Positions 1-8,862 of a stretch of DNA of 64,000 nt are shown here, in pieces. The translations under genes were made by a program, and so were the position numbers. The stretch is from UBA11606 sp964504305 (GTDB taxonomy: Bacteria; Actinomycetota; Acidimicrobiia; Acidimicrobiales; Aldehydirespiratoraceae). The notes beneath the pieces are model-generated. The model did no database searches. It was not told the DNA's origin and was given only the letters and a program-made list of their open reading frames with translations. The stretch spans positions 79,413 to 143,412 of the forward strand of contig CAZDEB010000010.1 of the NCBI GenBank assembly GCA_964504305.1. The letters run 5' to 3'. How positions within the stretch are numbered: position 1 is the first letter of the stretch; each line of letters starts with the position of its first letter.

Positions 1-1149
1 GGCAGTGTTGCCTACCGTGAAGATGAACACGTCCATCGCCAAGTTGGTGTCGCCAGGGACTAGGTTGGTGGCCCACGACTGGAAGGTCACGTGAGTGCCA
101 TCGTCGGAGATAGACACCGCCAGCGAACGGTCGTTGGAGTCAACGCCGGTCTGGTACGGCACCGACACACGAGTGGTCTGCACCAGGTTTCGATCATAGA
201 CGTAGACATCGGCTACACCGTTGGTGTCACCAAAGATCAGGTTCTCGGCGAACGACTCAAAGGCGACATACCGGCCGTCACTGGAGATCTTGGGCAAGAA
301 GCTGTTGTCGTCCGCATTCTTGAGTTCTGCCGACAAGCTCACGCGTTCGGTCGTGTTGCCGAGACGGTCTCGCACAAAGATGTCCCACTTGGCGTTGAGG
401 TCGTTGCCAACAAGGTTTGTGGCCTCTGACTCGAAGGCCACGTAACGGCCGTCGCCGGACAAGTCCGGGACAAACGACCGGCCGTCGGCGCCTCCGCCCG
501 AACCGCTAACACTGATCAACTCGACTGCACCAGTGACACGATCCTTGACAAAGATGTCTGAATCAATGTCGGTGTCGAGGGGATTGAGGTTCGAGGCCAG
601 AGAGTGAAAGGCCACGTAGCGGCCGTCATCGCTGACCGAAGGGTGAAACGATGCGCCGTTGGCTTCGCTGCCATCGCCGGCGCGACTAACAACTTCGAGC
701 TGGCCCGTCAGGCGATCGGCAAGAATCACATCCCACGCATTGTTGGTATCAGTCATGCCAAAATTCGTAGCCCGGGAATGAAAGACGACGAAGCGACCAT
801 CGGCTGAGATATCGCCAAAGGAGCTGTCGCCGTTGGCTTGTGCCGCCACGGTTCGACTCACCACCTCGAGCGTATGGTTGGTGCGATCCCGAATGAAGAC
901 GTCGCTGAATCCGTTTGTGTCGCCGGGCACGATGAAACCCTGCTCAGAGTGAAACACCACGAAACGACCATCGGCATTCACCGCCGGCAACATGGTCCCG
1001 TCGTCGGCGGTACCAAATAGCACCGGCCCAGACATGCCCGGAGTTCGAGCGACCGACGCCCCCGCGACAGTCGGAGCGACCAACGAGGCAAAAAGTGCAG
1101 CAACGATCAGAGACGGAAGAACCCTGGCGATAGAAAATTGGCGTGGCAT
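1..1149 (-). CDS. Secreted TolB/WD40-like beta-propeller protein (3' end outside window)
   Basis: The frame is open on the minus strand from an ATG at 1149 to the window edge, so the C-terminus is missing. The protein starts with a signal peptide: MPR, a hydrophobic run (LPSLIVAALFASLVAP) and AGA-type cleavage residues near position 30. It then has at least five repeats of about 55 residues built on 'ISADGRFVVFHS', a variable stretch and 'DVFIRDR', typical of PD40/TolB-type propeller blades. No enzymatic motif is visible. A secreted binding or scaffold role is inferred. No Shine-Dalgarno sequence precedes the start; two matching palindromes lie about 80-120 bases upstream. Confidence 0.8.
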   Translation of the reverse strand, partial: MPRQFSIARVLPSLIVAALFASLVAPTVAGASVARTPGMSGPVLFGTADDGTMLPAVNADGRFVVFHSEQGFIVPGDTNGFSDVFIRDRTNHTLEVVSRTVAAQANGDSSFGDISADGRFVVFHSRATNFGMTDTNNAWDVILADRLTGQLEVVSRAGDGSEANGASFHPSVSDDGRYVAFHSLASNLNPLDTDIDSDIFVKDRVTGAVELISVSGSGGGADGRSFVPDLSGDGRYVAFESEATNLVGNDLNAKWDIFVRDRLGNTTERVSLSAELKNADDNSFLPKISSDGRYVAFESFAENLIFGDTNGVADVYVYDRNLVQTTRVSVPYQTGVDSNDRSLAVSISDDGTHVTFQSWATNLVPGDTNLAMDVFIFTVGNTA

Positions 1150-1227
1150 AAGGCTCTGATCGAGCCGACAGCGTTTCGCCTTTACTCCCTCAGGGTCGAA
1201 AGACTCAGAAGCCCCAGTAACCAATCA

Positions 1228-1270
1228 ACCATGGTCCCGCCGGGACCGCCGATCGAAAGGACCATGGTCC
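1228..1270. promoter_or_regulatory. Paired palindromes 33 bp apart, possible operator
   Basis: ACCATGGTCC occurs at 1228-1237 and again at 1261-1270. The second copy is a perfect 12-bp palindrome (GGACCATGGTCC, 1259-1270). The 33-bp start-to-start distance is about three helical turns, so both sites face the same side of the DNA. They lie in the 187-base gap between clpC and the beta-propeller gene, upstream of the latter. A repressor operator is inferred; an unusual clpC terminator is the alternative, but no T-run follows. Confidence 0.4.
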
Positions 1271-1336
1271 GCGCTACCCGTTATTGCTCAGCCGGGCCGT
1301 TTAGCCGGCGCGGCCGGGCAGGGGCCAGGAGTTGGC

Positions 1337-3886
1337 TCAGAAACTCGACTCACCGGCGTCGGCCAACTCGGGTTCCTCGGGTTCGAAACCTTCGATGGCT
1401 CGAAACACCACCTCGAGTTCGTCGGGAGCGTCGGCCTTGGGTTCGACATCGACAATGATGATCTCGCCGGCGCGGAACTCCTTGTAAAGCAAACGTTCCG
1501 ACAAAGGATCCTCGACCAAACGCTGCAAAGCGCGACGCAGAGGGCGAGCCCCCAATGTCGGGTCGTAACCCTTGTCGGCGAGATGATCCTTCGCGGCGTC
1601 GGTTAGCTCGAGCCCCATGCCTTGGCCCGCCAATTGGATGGCGGTGCGGGCCACCATGAGATCGACAATTTGGCGAACCTCGGGCTGAGACAGTTCGTGG
1701 AACACGATTACGTCATCGATGCGGTTGAGGAACTCGGGCCGGAAGTGAGCTTTGAGAGCGTCGTTGACCTTTTCCTTCATGCGCTCGTAGTTCACGGCCT
1801 CGTCGGCCTTGGTGAAGCCGAGGTTGGCCTTGCGGAGATCTTGCGTACCAAGGTTGGAGGTCATGATCAGTACCGTGTTGCGGAAGTCGACCGAGCGGCC
1901 CTGCGAATCGGTCAACCGGCCTTCCTCGAGGATCTGCAACAACGTGTTGAACACATCGGGATGGGCCTTTTCGACTTCGTCGAACAGCACCACCGAGAAC
2001 GGCTTGCGGCGCACCTTTTCGGTGAGCTGGCCACCTTCTTCGTATCCCACATAACCAGGGGGCGAGCCGACCAGGCGGCTGACCGTGTGCTTCTCCTGGT
2101 ATTCGGACATGTCGAGGCTGATGAGCGCACTTTCGTCGCCGAACAGGAACTCGGCGAGAGTCTTGGCGAGTTCGGTCTTGCCGACTCCGGACGGACCCAA
2201 GAAGATGAACGATCCGCTCGGCCGCTTGGGATCCTTGAGACCGGCTCGAGTGCGACGAATGGCTTGGCTGACCGCCTTGATGGAATCTTGCTGACCAATA
2301 ACGCGCTTGTGAAGCTCGTCTTCCATCCGCAAAAGTTTTTGCGTTTCTTCCTCGGTCAGCTTGTAAACCGGGATACCGGTCCAGAGTGACAGAACTTCGG
2401 CGATTGCTTCTTCGTCGACCTCGTCGAACAAGTCCAGACCCTTGGCTTTGGCGTCACCTTCCATCGAGTCGCGGCGGGCCAGAAGCTCCTTTTCCTTGTC
2501 GCGCAGCCGGCCGGCTTCTTCGAACTGCTGGCCCTCGACCGCATCTTTCTTTTGACGCACAACCTCGGAGATCTCGGATTCGAGTTCTTTGTATTCGGGT
2601 GGGGTCTCCATGCGCTTGATGCGCAGCCGCGAACCAGACTCGTCGATGAGGTCGATGGCCTTGTCGGGGAGGTGACGATCAGAGATGTAGCGATCGGCCA
2701 AGTTCGCCGCCGCGACCAGTGCCTGATCGGTGATGGTCACGCGGTGATGGGTTTCGTAACGGTCGCGAAGCCCCTTAAGAATCTCGATCGTGTGAGCAAC
2801 CGACGGTTCGTCCACCACGACCTTTTGGAAACGACGCTCGAGAGCAGCATCTTTCTCGAGATGCTTGCGATACTCGTCGAGTGTGGTCGCCCCAATGGTC
2901 TGCAGCTCGCCGCGAGCCAACATCGGCTTGAGAATCGACGCGGCATCGATTGCGCCTTCGGCTGCGCCGGCACCAACCAACGTGTGGATCTCGTCGATGA
3001 ACAAGATGATGTCGCCGCGAGATTTGATCTCTTTGAGAACCTTCTTGAGCCGCTCCTCGAAATCACCTCGGTACCTGGAACCGGCGACAAGCGCACCTAG
3101 ATCTAGGGTGTAAAGCTGCTTGTGGGCGAGCGTTTCGGGAACAGAGTCGGCGGCGATGGCCTGAGCCAGCCCTTCGACGATGGCCGTCTTGCCAACTCCC
3201 GGCTCGCCGACCAGAACCGGATTGTTCTTGGTGCGCCTACTAAGAATTTGCATGACTCGCTCGGTTTCGCGCGACCGGCCGATCACCGGATCGAGAGCCT
3301 TTTCGCGGGCGGCCTGTGTGAGGTTGCGACCGAATTGGTCGAGAACCAGCGAACCCGAACCAGAATCGCCGCCCGAACCGCCGGCTGTTGCGCCAGCTTT
3401 CTCGCCTGAGCCGCCACCCGCAGAACCCTCAGGGCCCGACCCAGACCCGGAGTACCCCGACAGAAGCTGGATCACCTGTTGGCGAACGCGGCTGAGGTCG
3501 GCGCCAAGCTTGACCAACACCTGAGCGGCGACGCCTTCGCCTTCGCGGATCAAGCCCAGGAGGATGTGCTCGGTGCCGATGTAGTTGTGGCCGAGCTGGA
3601 GGGCTTCGCGGAGGCTGAGTTCGAGGACCTTTTTGGCCCGCGGCGTAAAGGGAATGTGTCCCGACGGCGAGGATCCACCTTGCCCGATGATTTCCTCGAC
3701 CTGGTTGCGAACCGCTTCGAGGCTGATGCCGAGCGATTCCAGCGCTTTGGCGGCGACGCCTTCGCCTTCGTGAATCAGACCAAGCAGAATGTGCTCGGTG
3801 CCGATGTAGTTGTGGTTGAGCAGGCGCGCCTCTTCTTGCGCCAACACCACCACACGCCGAGCCCTGTCTGTGAACCGCTCGAACAT
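1337..3886 (-). CDS. clpC: ATP-dependent Clp protease ATP-binding subunit ClpC
   Basis: This is an 849-residue Hsp100 unfoldase that feeds substrates to ClpP in the cytoplasm. It has two N-terminal Clp_N repeats (residues 1-65 and 77-142, each with 'NYIGTEHILLGLI') and a Gly/Ser-rich linker (about 144-180). The first AAA+ domain has Walker A GEPGVGKT at 227-234 and Walker B 'ILFIDEIH'. A UVR-like segment lies at about 432-470, and the second AAA+ domain has GPSGVGKT at 564-571. Length and layout match actinobacterial ClpC1. The ATG is preceded by a strong GGGAGGAAC Shine-Dalgarno eight bases upstream. The Gly/Ser linker is unusually long. Confidence 0.97.
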   Translation of the reverse strand: MFERFTDRARRVVVLAQEEARLLNHNYIGTEHILLGLIHEGEGVAAKALESLGISLEAVRNQVEEIIGQGGSSPSGHIPFTPRAKKVLELSLREALQLGHNYIGTEHILLGLIREGEGVAAQVLVKLGADLSRVRQQVIQLLSGYSGSGSGPEGSAGGGSGEKAGATAGGSGGDSGSGSLVLDQFGRNLTQAAREKALDPVIGRSRETERVMQILSRRTKNNPVLVGEPGVGKTAIVEGLAQAIAADSVPETLAHKQLYTLDLGALVAGSRYRGDFEERLKKVLKEIKSRGDIILFIDEIHTLVGAGAAEGAIDAASILKPMLARGELQTIGATTLDEYRKHLEKDAALERRFQKVVVDEPSVAHTIEILKGLRDRYETHHRVTITDQALVAAANLADRYISDRHLPDKAIDLIDESGSRLRIKRMETPPEYKELESEISEVVRQKKDAVEGQQFEEAGRLRDKEKELLARRDSMEGDAKAKGLDLFDEVDEEAIAEVLSLWTGIPVYKLTEEETQKLLRMEDELHKRVIGQQDSIKAVSQAIRRTRAGLKDPKRPSGSFIFLGPSGVGKTELAKTLAEFLFGDESALISLDMSEYQEKHTVSRLVGSPPGYVGYEEGGQLTEKVRRKPFSVVLFDEVEKAHPDVFNTLLQILEEGRLTDSQGRSVDFRNTVLIMTSNLGTQDLRKANLGFTKADEAVNYERMKEKVNDALKAHFRPEFLNRIDDVIVFHELSQPEVRQIVDLMVARTAIQLAGQGMGLELTDAAKDHLADKGYDPTLGARPLRRALQRLVEDPLSERLLYKEFRAGEIIIVDVEPKADAPDELEVVFRAIEGFEPEEPELADAGESSF

Positions 3887-4079
3887 CGGTTGTTCCTCCC
3901 AAAATCGCGGGTAATCGGATCGTCCTGTTTCGCGAGCATACCGGCGGCCACTGCACTGAGGTCTTCGATCAGCTGCTAACTACTCGCTCCATCGGCAGCT
4001 TCAACGCCGCACCAAGGAAAGATGTTCCAAGTCGTCGCAGGTGTTGGGGCCGAAACTGGGGCAAACACGCACGACCGTC

Positions 4080-4085
4080 TAGCGT
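4080..4085 (+). promoter_or_regulatory. -10 element TAGCGT of the polyprenyl synthase gene, leaderless
   Basis: TAGCGT ends exactly six bases before the GTG at 4092, which would put transcription start at or next to the start codon. The GGAGG between them is too close (one base) to act as a Shine-Dalgarno, so a leaderless transcript is the better reading. Confidence 0.6.
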
Positions 4086-4091
4086 GGAGGG

Positions 4092-5108
4092 GTGGCCCAT
4101 CCTCTCGCGATCTTGCCGACCATGGAACCAGACCTTGTTCGCACCGAACAAGAACTTTTGCGCGTCGTTACCGCAGAGGGTGACTTTCTGACCGAGATCG
4201 CCAGCCATCTGATCAACGCCGGCGGCAAAAGAGTCCGCCCCGGCTTCGCCATTGCCTCGGCATCGGTTCTCGATCCAACTGGTTCCGAAGCAACCATCGA
4301 TGTGATCCGAGGAGGCTGCGCGGTCGAATTGGTGCACATTGGCTCGCTGTACCACGACGACGTGATGGACGATGCCACTACTCGCCGCAGCGTAAAGAGC
4401 GTCAACTCCCAGTGGGGCAACCTTCGAGCAATCCTCGCCGGCGACTACTTGTTGGGCCGGGCATCGGAGCTTGCATCCGGACTCGGTACCGAAGTCGCCG
4501 GACTCTTGGCGACCACGATCACCCAATTGTGCGAAGGGCAGATCTTCGAGCTCGAATCGGCCTACGACCCAGACCGCACCGTCGAACGCTACGAACGTTC
4601 GATCACCGGCAAGACGGCATCGTTGCTGGGTAGTGGATGCCGGATCGGGGCTCTTGTCGCCGGACATTCTCGGGCCACGGTCGAATCCTTGACCGAATTT
4701 GGGCTGGCCTACGGCATGGCTTTTCAGATCGTCGATGACATCCTCGACATTGTCGCCACCGACGCCGAACTCGGCAAACCAGCGGGCAACGATCTCATCG
4801 AAGGGATCTATACCCTTCCCGTGATTCTTGCCCTGCAAGAAGACTCCATCGGCGACGAGTTGAGATCGCTTCTCTCTCCAACCATTTCGCTCGCCCAACG
4901 CGACCGGGCCCGCGAGTTGGTCAAAAAGTCAGACGGGCTTCAGTCGGCACTCGATTCGGCTCGGTCATGGGCCGACAAAGCGGCCGCTACTCTCACCGAC
5001 CTGCCCGACACACCCGGAGCGAGAGCGCTGCGGGCGGCCAGCGACGTGCTCATCGAGCGAGCCGCGGCCCCTCGAGGCCGCAAACGGTTTTCGGGGCGGG
5101 CTCGTTAG
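4092..5108 (+). CDS. Polyprenyl (isoprenoid) diphosphate synthase
   Basis: This 338-residue trans-prenyltransferase condenses isopentenyl diphosphate with an allylic diphosphate. The substrate-binding motif 'GGKRVRP' is at 44-50, the first Asp-rich motif DDVMD at 89-93 and the second, DDILD, at 215-219. Family members of this size in actinobacteria make menaquinone side chains or geranylgeranyl diphosphate; the chain length cannot be fixed from the sequence. The GTG start is chosen because of the TAGCGT hexamer six bases upstream; an in-frame ATG at codon 11 is the alternative. The stop codon overlaps the convergent lysS stop (shared TTAG). Confidence 0.92.
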   Translation: MAHPLAILPTMEPDLVRTEQELLRVVTAEGDFLTEIASHLINAGGKRVRPGFAIASASVLDPTGSEATIDVIRGGCAVELVHIGSLYHDDVMDDATTRRSVKSVNSQWGNLRAILAGDYLLGRASELASGLGTEVAGLLATTITQLCEGQIFELESAYDPDRTVERYERSITGKTASLLGSGCRIGALVAGHSRATVESLTEFGLAYGMAFQIVDDILDIVATDAELGKPAGNDLIEGIYTLPVILALQEDSIGDELRSLLSPTISLAQRDRARELVKKSDGLQSALDSARSWADKAAATLTDLPDTPGARALRAASDVLIERAAAPRGRKRFSGRAR

Positions 5109-6526
5109 TCGGCCGGATCGGCGATCTCAGTTTCTCGACGCAACGTCGGGAACAGCACAACGTCACGAATCGTGGTTGTCCCGGTAAGTAACATGACCAA
5201 CCGATCGACACCTATGCCGAGCCCGGCAGTGCCCGGTAGCCCGTATTCGAGGGCCCGCAAGTAGTCCTCGTCAACAACCATGGCCTCGTCGTCGCCGGCT
5301 GCGCCTTCGGCCTCTTGAGCTTCGAAGCGTTGTCGTTGGATTTCGGGATCGGTGAGTTCGGAGAACCCGTTACACAGTTCGCGACCGGCGACAATTGCTT
5401 CGAACCGTTCGGTGTAGCCGGGCCGATCACGATGTTCGCGAGAAAGCGGCGACACTTCGACGGGATAGTCAGTGACAAAAACCGGACCCCAGAGCTCGGG
5501 CTCGCAGGTCTTTTCGTAGATCTCGAGGATGAGCTTTCCGGGACCGTAATGGTCCTTGACGGCCACGCCGAACTTGTCGCAAAGCGCTCGCAGTTCGTCC
5601 ATCGGCGTATCGAGATTGATATCGACACCGGCGTGTTCGAGAATCAGCTCTTCCATCGTGGCTCGGCGCCAAGGCGTCGAAAGGTCGACCTCGCGGCCGT
5701 CGTAATCGATGGTGGTCGAACCAATTACTTTCTCGGCGATTCCGGCGACCAGATTCTCGGTGAGGGTCATCATGTCGGCATGATCGGCGTAAGCCCAGTA
5801 AAGCTCGAGCATCGTGAACTCGGGATTGTGCCGAGTCGACATGCCTTCATTGCGAAATACCCGACCGATCTCGAAAACCTTTTCCATCCCTCCCACCACC
5901 AACCGCTTGAGATATAGCTCGGGCGCGATCCGCAGATACAGATTGGCGTCGAGCGCGTTGTGATGGGTCTCGAACGGCCGAGCCAGCGCGCCGCCAGGAA
6001 TCGGATGCAGCATCGGGGTCTCGACCTCGACAAAGTCTTGATCGTGCAGCAGCGTTCGCATCGTGGCGACGATCTGGGAGCGCTGCGTGAAAGCGATCCG
6101 GGACTCTTCGGTGACCCAAAGATCGACGTAGCGCTGGCGATACCTGGTGTCTGGGTCGGAGATGCCATGCCACTTGTCGGGGAACGGACGCTGGGTTGGA
6201 GCCAGCACTGTCCATTGGTCGACCCTCACCGATAGCTCGCCTCGGCGGGTCATCATGACGAGTCCGGTGACGGCGATCCAGTCGCCGATCGACAGCCCCG
6301 TGAAGCCATCGAAATCTGGGGTGCTCTTGGCCATCGCGAACAGCTGGATTCGTCCCGTTGAGTCCTGAAGCGAACCAAAGGCCAGCTTGCCTTGATCTCG
6401 TCGCAGCATGAGCCGACCAGCGACCGTTACAACCTGGTCGGTTTCGGTGCCGGCCTCGGTATCTCCAAAATCATCGGCGACCGAGCGCGTGGAATGGGTG
6501 ACGTCGTATCGGTAAGGGACGGTCAT
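5105..6526 (-). CDS. lysS: Lysyl-tRNA synthetase, class II
   Basis: This 473-residue class II synthetase charges tRNA-Lys. It has an N-terminal OB-fold anticodon-binding domain (about 30-110) and a class II core. Motif 2 is at 222-241 (GRVFRNEGMSTRHNPEFT) and motif 3 'GLGIGVDRLVMLL' is near the end. The length is close to other bacterial LysS. It lies six bases downstream of coaX and is probably co-transcribed with it, the same order as in M. tuberculosis (coaX, lysS, clpC1). No clear ribosome site precedes the ATG, which fits translational coupling. Confidence 0.96.
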   Translation of the reverse strand: MTVPYRYDVTHSTRSVADDFGDTEAGTETDQVVTVAGRLMLRRDQGKLAFGSLQDSTGRIQLFAMAKSTPDFDGFTGLSIGDWIAVTGLVMMTRRGELSVRVDQWTVLAPTQRPFPDKWHGISDPDTRYRQRYVDLWVTEESRIAFTQRSQIVATMRTLLHDQDFVEVETPMLHPIPGGALARPFETHHNALDANLYLRIAPELYLKRLVVGGMEKVFEIGRVFRNEGMSTRHNPEFTMLELYWAYADHADMMTLTENLVAGIAEKVIGSTTIDYDGREVDLSTPWRRATMEELILEHAGVDINLDTPMDELRALCDKFGVAVKDHYGPGKLILEIYEKTCEPELWGPVFVTDYPVEVSPLSREHRDRPGYTERFEAIVAGRELCNGFSELTDPEIQRQRFEAQEAEGAAGDDEAMVVDEDYLRALEYGLPGTAGLGIGVDRLVMLLTGTTTIRDVVLFPTLRRETEIADPAD

Positions 6527-6532
6527 AAGCGA

Positions 6533-7336
6533 CTACTTCGTGTTTCGGTCGTGCACGATCCGCAGACCGTGCAATGTCAGGAACGGCTCGACGTGTTCGA
6601 TGGTGTCAGAGACCGGAGCTATCAAGTGTGCCAGCCCGCCGGTCGCGACCACATTGATTTCTCCGAGTTCGTTACCGAACCGGTTGATCATGCCGTCGAT
6701 CATTGCGGCAAACCCGAACACCGCACCGGACTGGATCGACTCGACTGTCGACTTGCCAATGACGCTTCGCGGCTCGACCAATTCGATAGCGCGCAGCATG
6801 GCGGCCCTTCCGAACAACGCATCGAGGCTGATCTCGATGCCAGGAGCGATCGCCCCTCCCAGGAACTCGCCCCTTTCGGATATGACATCGAAATTGTTGC
6901 CGGTGCCGAAGTCGACCACCACGGTTGGTCCGCCATAGAGGTCGTAAGCCGCGATCGCGTTGGCGATCCGATCGGCACCGACCTCCTTGGGGTTGTCGTA
7001 CAGGATCGGCATCCCGGTCTTGACGCCGGGTTCGATCACGATCGGTTCGAACGGCAAGTAACGCTCGACCATATGGCGAAGACTGGCCAAAATCCGTGGC
7101 ACGCCCGAGCAGACCGCGGCACCCACCAGGTCGTGATCGAAATCGACCTCGACGGTGTCGAGCAAAGAACGAATTTGCACCGAATACTCGTCGCTGGTGC
7201 GATCGGCGTCGGTCGACAGCCGCCAATGATCAACCAACCCAAACGCCGCACCTTCGTTGGCACTATCGGAGTCGACTTGCGAGTCGTAGAGACCTAGCAC
7301 CGTCTGGGTGTTACCGACATCTATCGTGAGAAGCAC
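6533..7336 (-). CDS. coaX: Type III pantothenate kinase
   Basis: CoaX phosphorylates pantothenate, the first step of coenzyme A synthesis. The 267-residue ASKHA-fold protein shows the DVGNT phosphate motif at 6-10, 'GADRIANA' in the middle, and 'ATGGLA' near the end. The phosphate-2 motif reads 'DFGTGNNFD' where most CoaX proteins have 'DFGTATTFD'. The GTG at 7336 is chosen over a longer frame reaching 7420: a TAGCGT hexamer lies seven bases upstream, the resulting length matches the family, and the longer frame would run into the divergent peptidase gene. It heads a coaX-lysS operon. Confidence 0.94.
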   Translation of the reverse strand: MLLTIDVGNTQTVLGLYDSQVDSDSANEGAAFGLVDHWRLSTDADRTSDEYSVQIRSLLDTVEVDFDHDLVGAAVCSGVPRILASLRHMVERYLPFEPIVIEPGVKTGMPILYDNPKEVGADRIANAIAAYDLYGGPTVVVDFGTGNNFDVISERGEFLGGAIAPGIEISLDALFGRAAMLRAIELVEPRSVIGKSTVESIQSGAVFGFAAMIDGMINRFGNELGEINVVATGGLAHLIAPVSDTIEHVEPFLTLHGLRIVHDRNTK

Positions 7337-7343
7337 GAACGAA

Positions 7344-7349
7344 ACGCTA
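7344..7349 (-). promoter_or_regulatory. -10 element TAGCGT of coaX
   Basis: On the minus strand, TAGCGT is followed by seven bases and then the GTG of coaX. A leaderless or near-leaderless transcript is inferred. Confidence 0.5.
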
Positions 7350-7389
7350 CCTGACAAGCCTTGATGCCCCGCTATGAGCATCGGGAACA

Positions 7390-7395
7390 TACGAT
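7390..7395 (+). promoter_or_regulatory. -10 element TACGAT of the M20 peptidase gene, leaderless
   Basis: TACGAT is followed by exactly six bases and then the GTG at 7402. There is no Shine-Dalgarno sequence. Confidence 0.6.
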
Positions 7396-7401
7396 CACTG
7401 G

Positions 7402-8862
7402 GTGACCAACGCCGCCGCACCAGACCCGACCGACTCGCCCTCTCTCGACGGGCAACTCGTCGAACAAGTAGTCAACCGCCACTGGAACGAAGCGCATCCA
7501 GTGCTCGAGGACTACATCCGGATACCCGCCAAATCGCCCAACTTCGATCCCGACTGGCAAGCCAACGGATACATCGCCGATGCCGTCGAGTTGGTGCGCA
7601 AATGGTGTGGCGACCACTGCCCCGAATCGGCCGAAGTTCTTGTCCACGAGATCGACGGACTGACCCCGGTGGTGATCGTTGACATTCCAGCAACGGCAGG
7701 CAGCCCCAACGAAGAAACCGTGTTGCTCTACGGGCATCTCGACAAGCAACCCGAGATGACCGGATGGCGCGACGGCCTCGGCCCATGGGAACCCGTGCTC
7801 GAGGGTGACCGCTTGTACGGGCGAGGCGGGGCCGACGACGGATACTCGGCATTCGCGGCCATGGCGGCCATCGATGCCGTTCGAACAGCAGGAGGACATC
7901 ATCAAAGGTGCATCGTCTTGATCGAGGCCAGCGAAGAGTCGGGATCGCCCGACCTGCCCGCCCATCTCGACGCGTTGCGAGAACGACTCGGCGAGATCTC
8001 TCTGGTTGTTTGCCTCGACTCGGCCGGTCCCGACTACGACGCTATGTGGATGACCACCTCGCTTCGGGGCTTGATCCAAGCCGAGCTCCGAGTCGACGTT
8101 GTGAACCGTGGACTGCACTCCGGAATCGCCGGTGGCATCGCTCCTTCCAGCGTTCGGATTCTGAGGCAACTTCTCGACCGTATCGAGGACCCGGCCACGG
8201 GGCGGATCCTTATCGACGCGTTCCATGTCGAAGTTCCCGAGGGGCGCCTAACCGAAGCCCGCGACGCGGCGGCCGCCGGCGTCGATCCTCGCGATGACGT
8301 TGCGTTTGCCGGCACCACCTGCGCCGACGCCGAAACCGCCGAGGCCGCGCTCCTTGCAACGTGCTGGCAACCAGCAATGGCCACAATCGGTATCGATGGA
8401 GTCCCCGCACTCGGCGATGCCGGCAACGTCTTACGACCCCACACCACCCTCGGTCTGTCGTTTCGGTTGCCGCCAACATGCGACCCCGACTCGGCTATTG
8501 CTGCGTTGACCGACACGGTTACGGCCAACCCACCGAGCGGCGCCGAAGTCACCCTCACCATCAAAGAATCGGCACCGGGCTGGAACGCTCCCCCGACGGC
8601 CGCATGGCTACAAGCGGCGGCCGATCATGCGTCGACTACCCACTTTGGCCGGCCGACCGGTGCGTGGGGTATCGGCGGCTCGATTCCGTTCATGGCCATG
8701 CTCGGCGATGCTTATCCCAAGGCGCAATTCATGATCACTGGTGTGCTCGGGCCCGAGGCAAACGCCCACGGACCAAACGAGTTCCTGCATTTGCCGACCG
8801 GGAGGCGCGTCAGCGCGTGCGTCGCTCACGTGCTGAACGCTCACGCTAGACCCGCTCAATGA
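7402..8862 (+). CDS. M20/M28-type dipeptidase (zinc metallopeptidase)
   Basis: This 486-residue cytosolic di-zinc peptidase resembles carnosinase/PepV-type M20 enzymes. Metal ligands can be assigned: H112 in 'GHLDKQ', D145 in 'RGGADDG', the catalytic pair E178-E179 in 'EASEES', D206, and a C-terminal His in 'NAHGPNEF'. A lid/dimerisation domain with 'LHSGIAGG' lies in the middle. The preferred substrate (dipeptides or N-acyl amino acids) cannot be told. The 3' end overlaps the convergent thiolase gene by 17 bases. Confidence 0.88.
   Translation: MTNAAAPDPTDSPSLDGQLVEQVVNRHWNEAHPVLEDYIRIPAKSPNFDPDWQANGYIADAVELVRKWCGDHCPESAEVLVHEIDGLTPVVIVDIPATAGSPNEETVLLYGHLDKQPEMTGWRDGLGPWEPVLEGDRLYGRGGADDGYSAFAAMAAIDAVRTAGGHHQRCIVLIEASEESGSPDLPAHLDALRERLGEISLVVCLDSAGPDYDAMWMTTSLRGLIQAELRVDVVNRGLHSGIAGGIAPSSVRILRQLLDRIEDPATGRILIDAFHVEVPEGRLTEARDAAAAGVDPRDDVAFAGTTCADAETAEAALLATCWQPAMATIGIDGVPALGDAGNVLRPHTTLGLSFRLPPTCDPDSAIAALTDTVTANPPSGAEVTLTIKESAPGWNAPPTAAWLQAAADHASTTHFGRPTGAWGIGGSIPFMAMLGDAYPKAQFMITGVLGPEANAHGPNEFLHLPTGRRVSACVAHVLNAHARPAQ

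Noticed and set aside
1291..1320. clpC terminator made of CCGGC/GCCGG stems
   Set aside because: Stems are possible in any GC-rich stretch and no T-run follows; not strong enough to list.
3969..4898. 309-codon open frame on the minus strand across the polyprenyl synthase gene
   Set aside because: It mirrors the opposite strand of a clear enzyme gene and has no recognisable motif.
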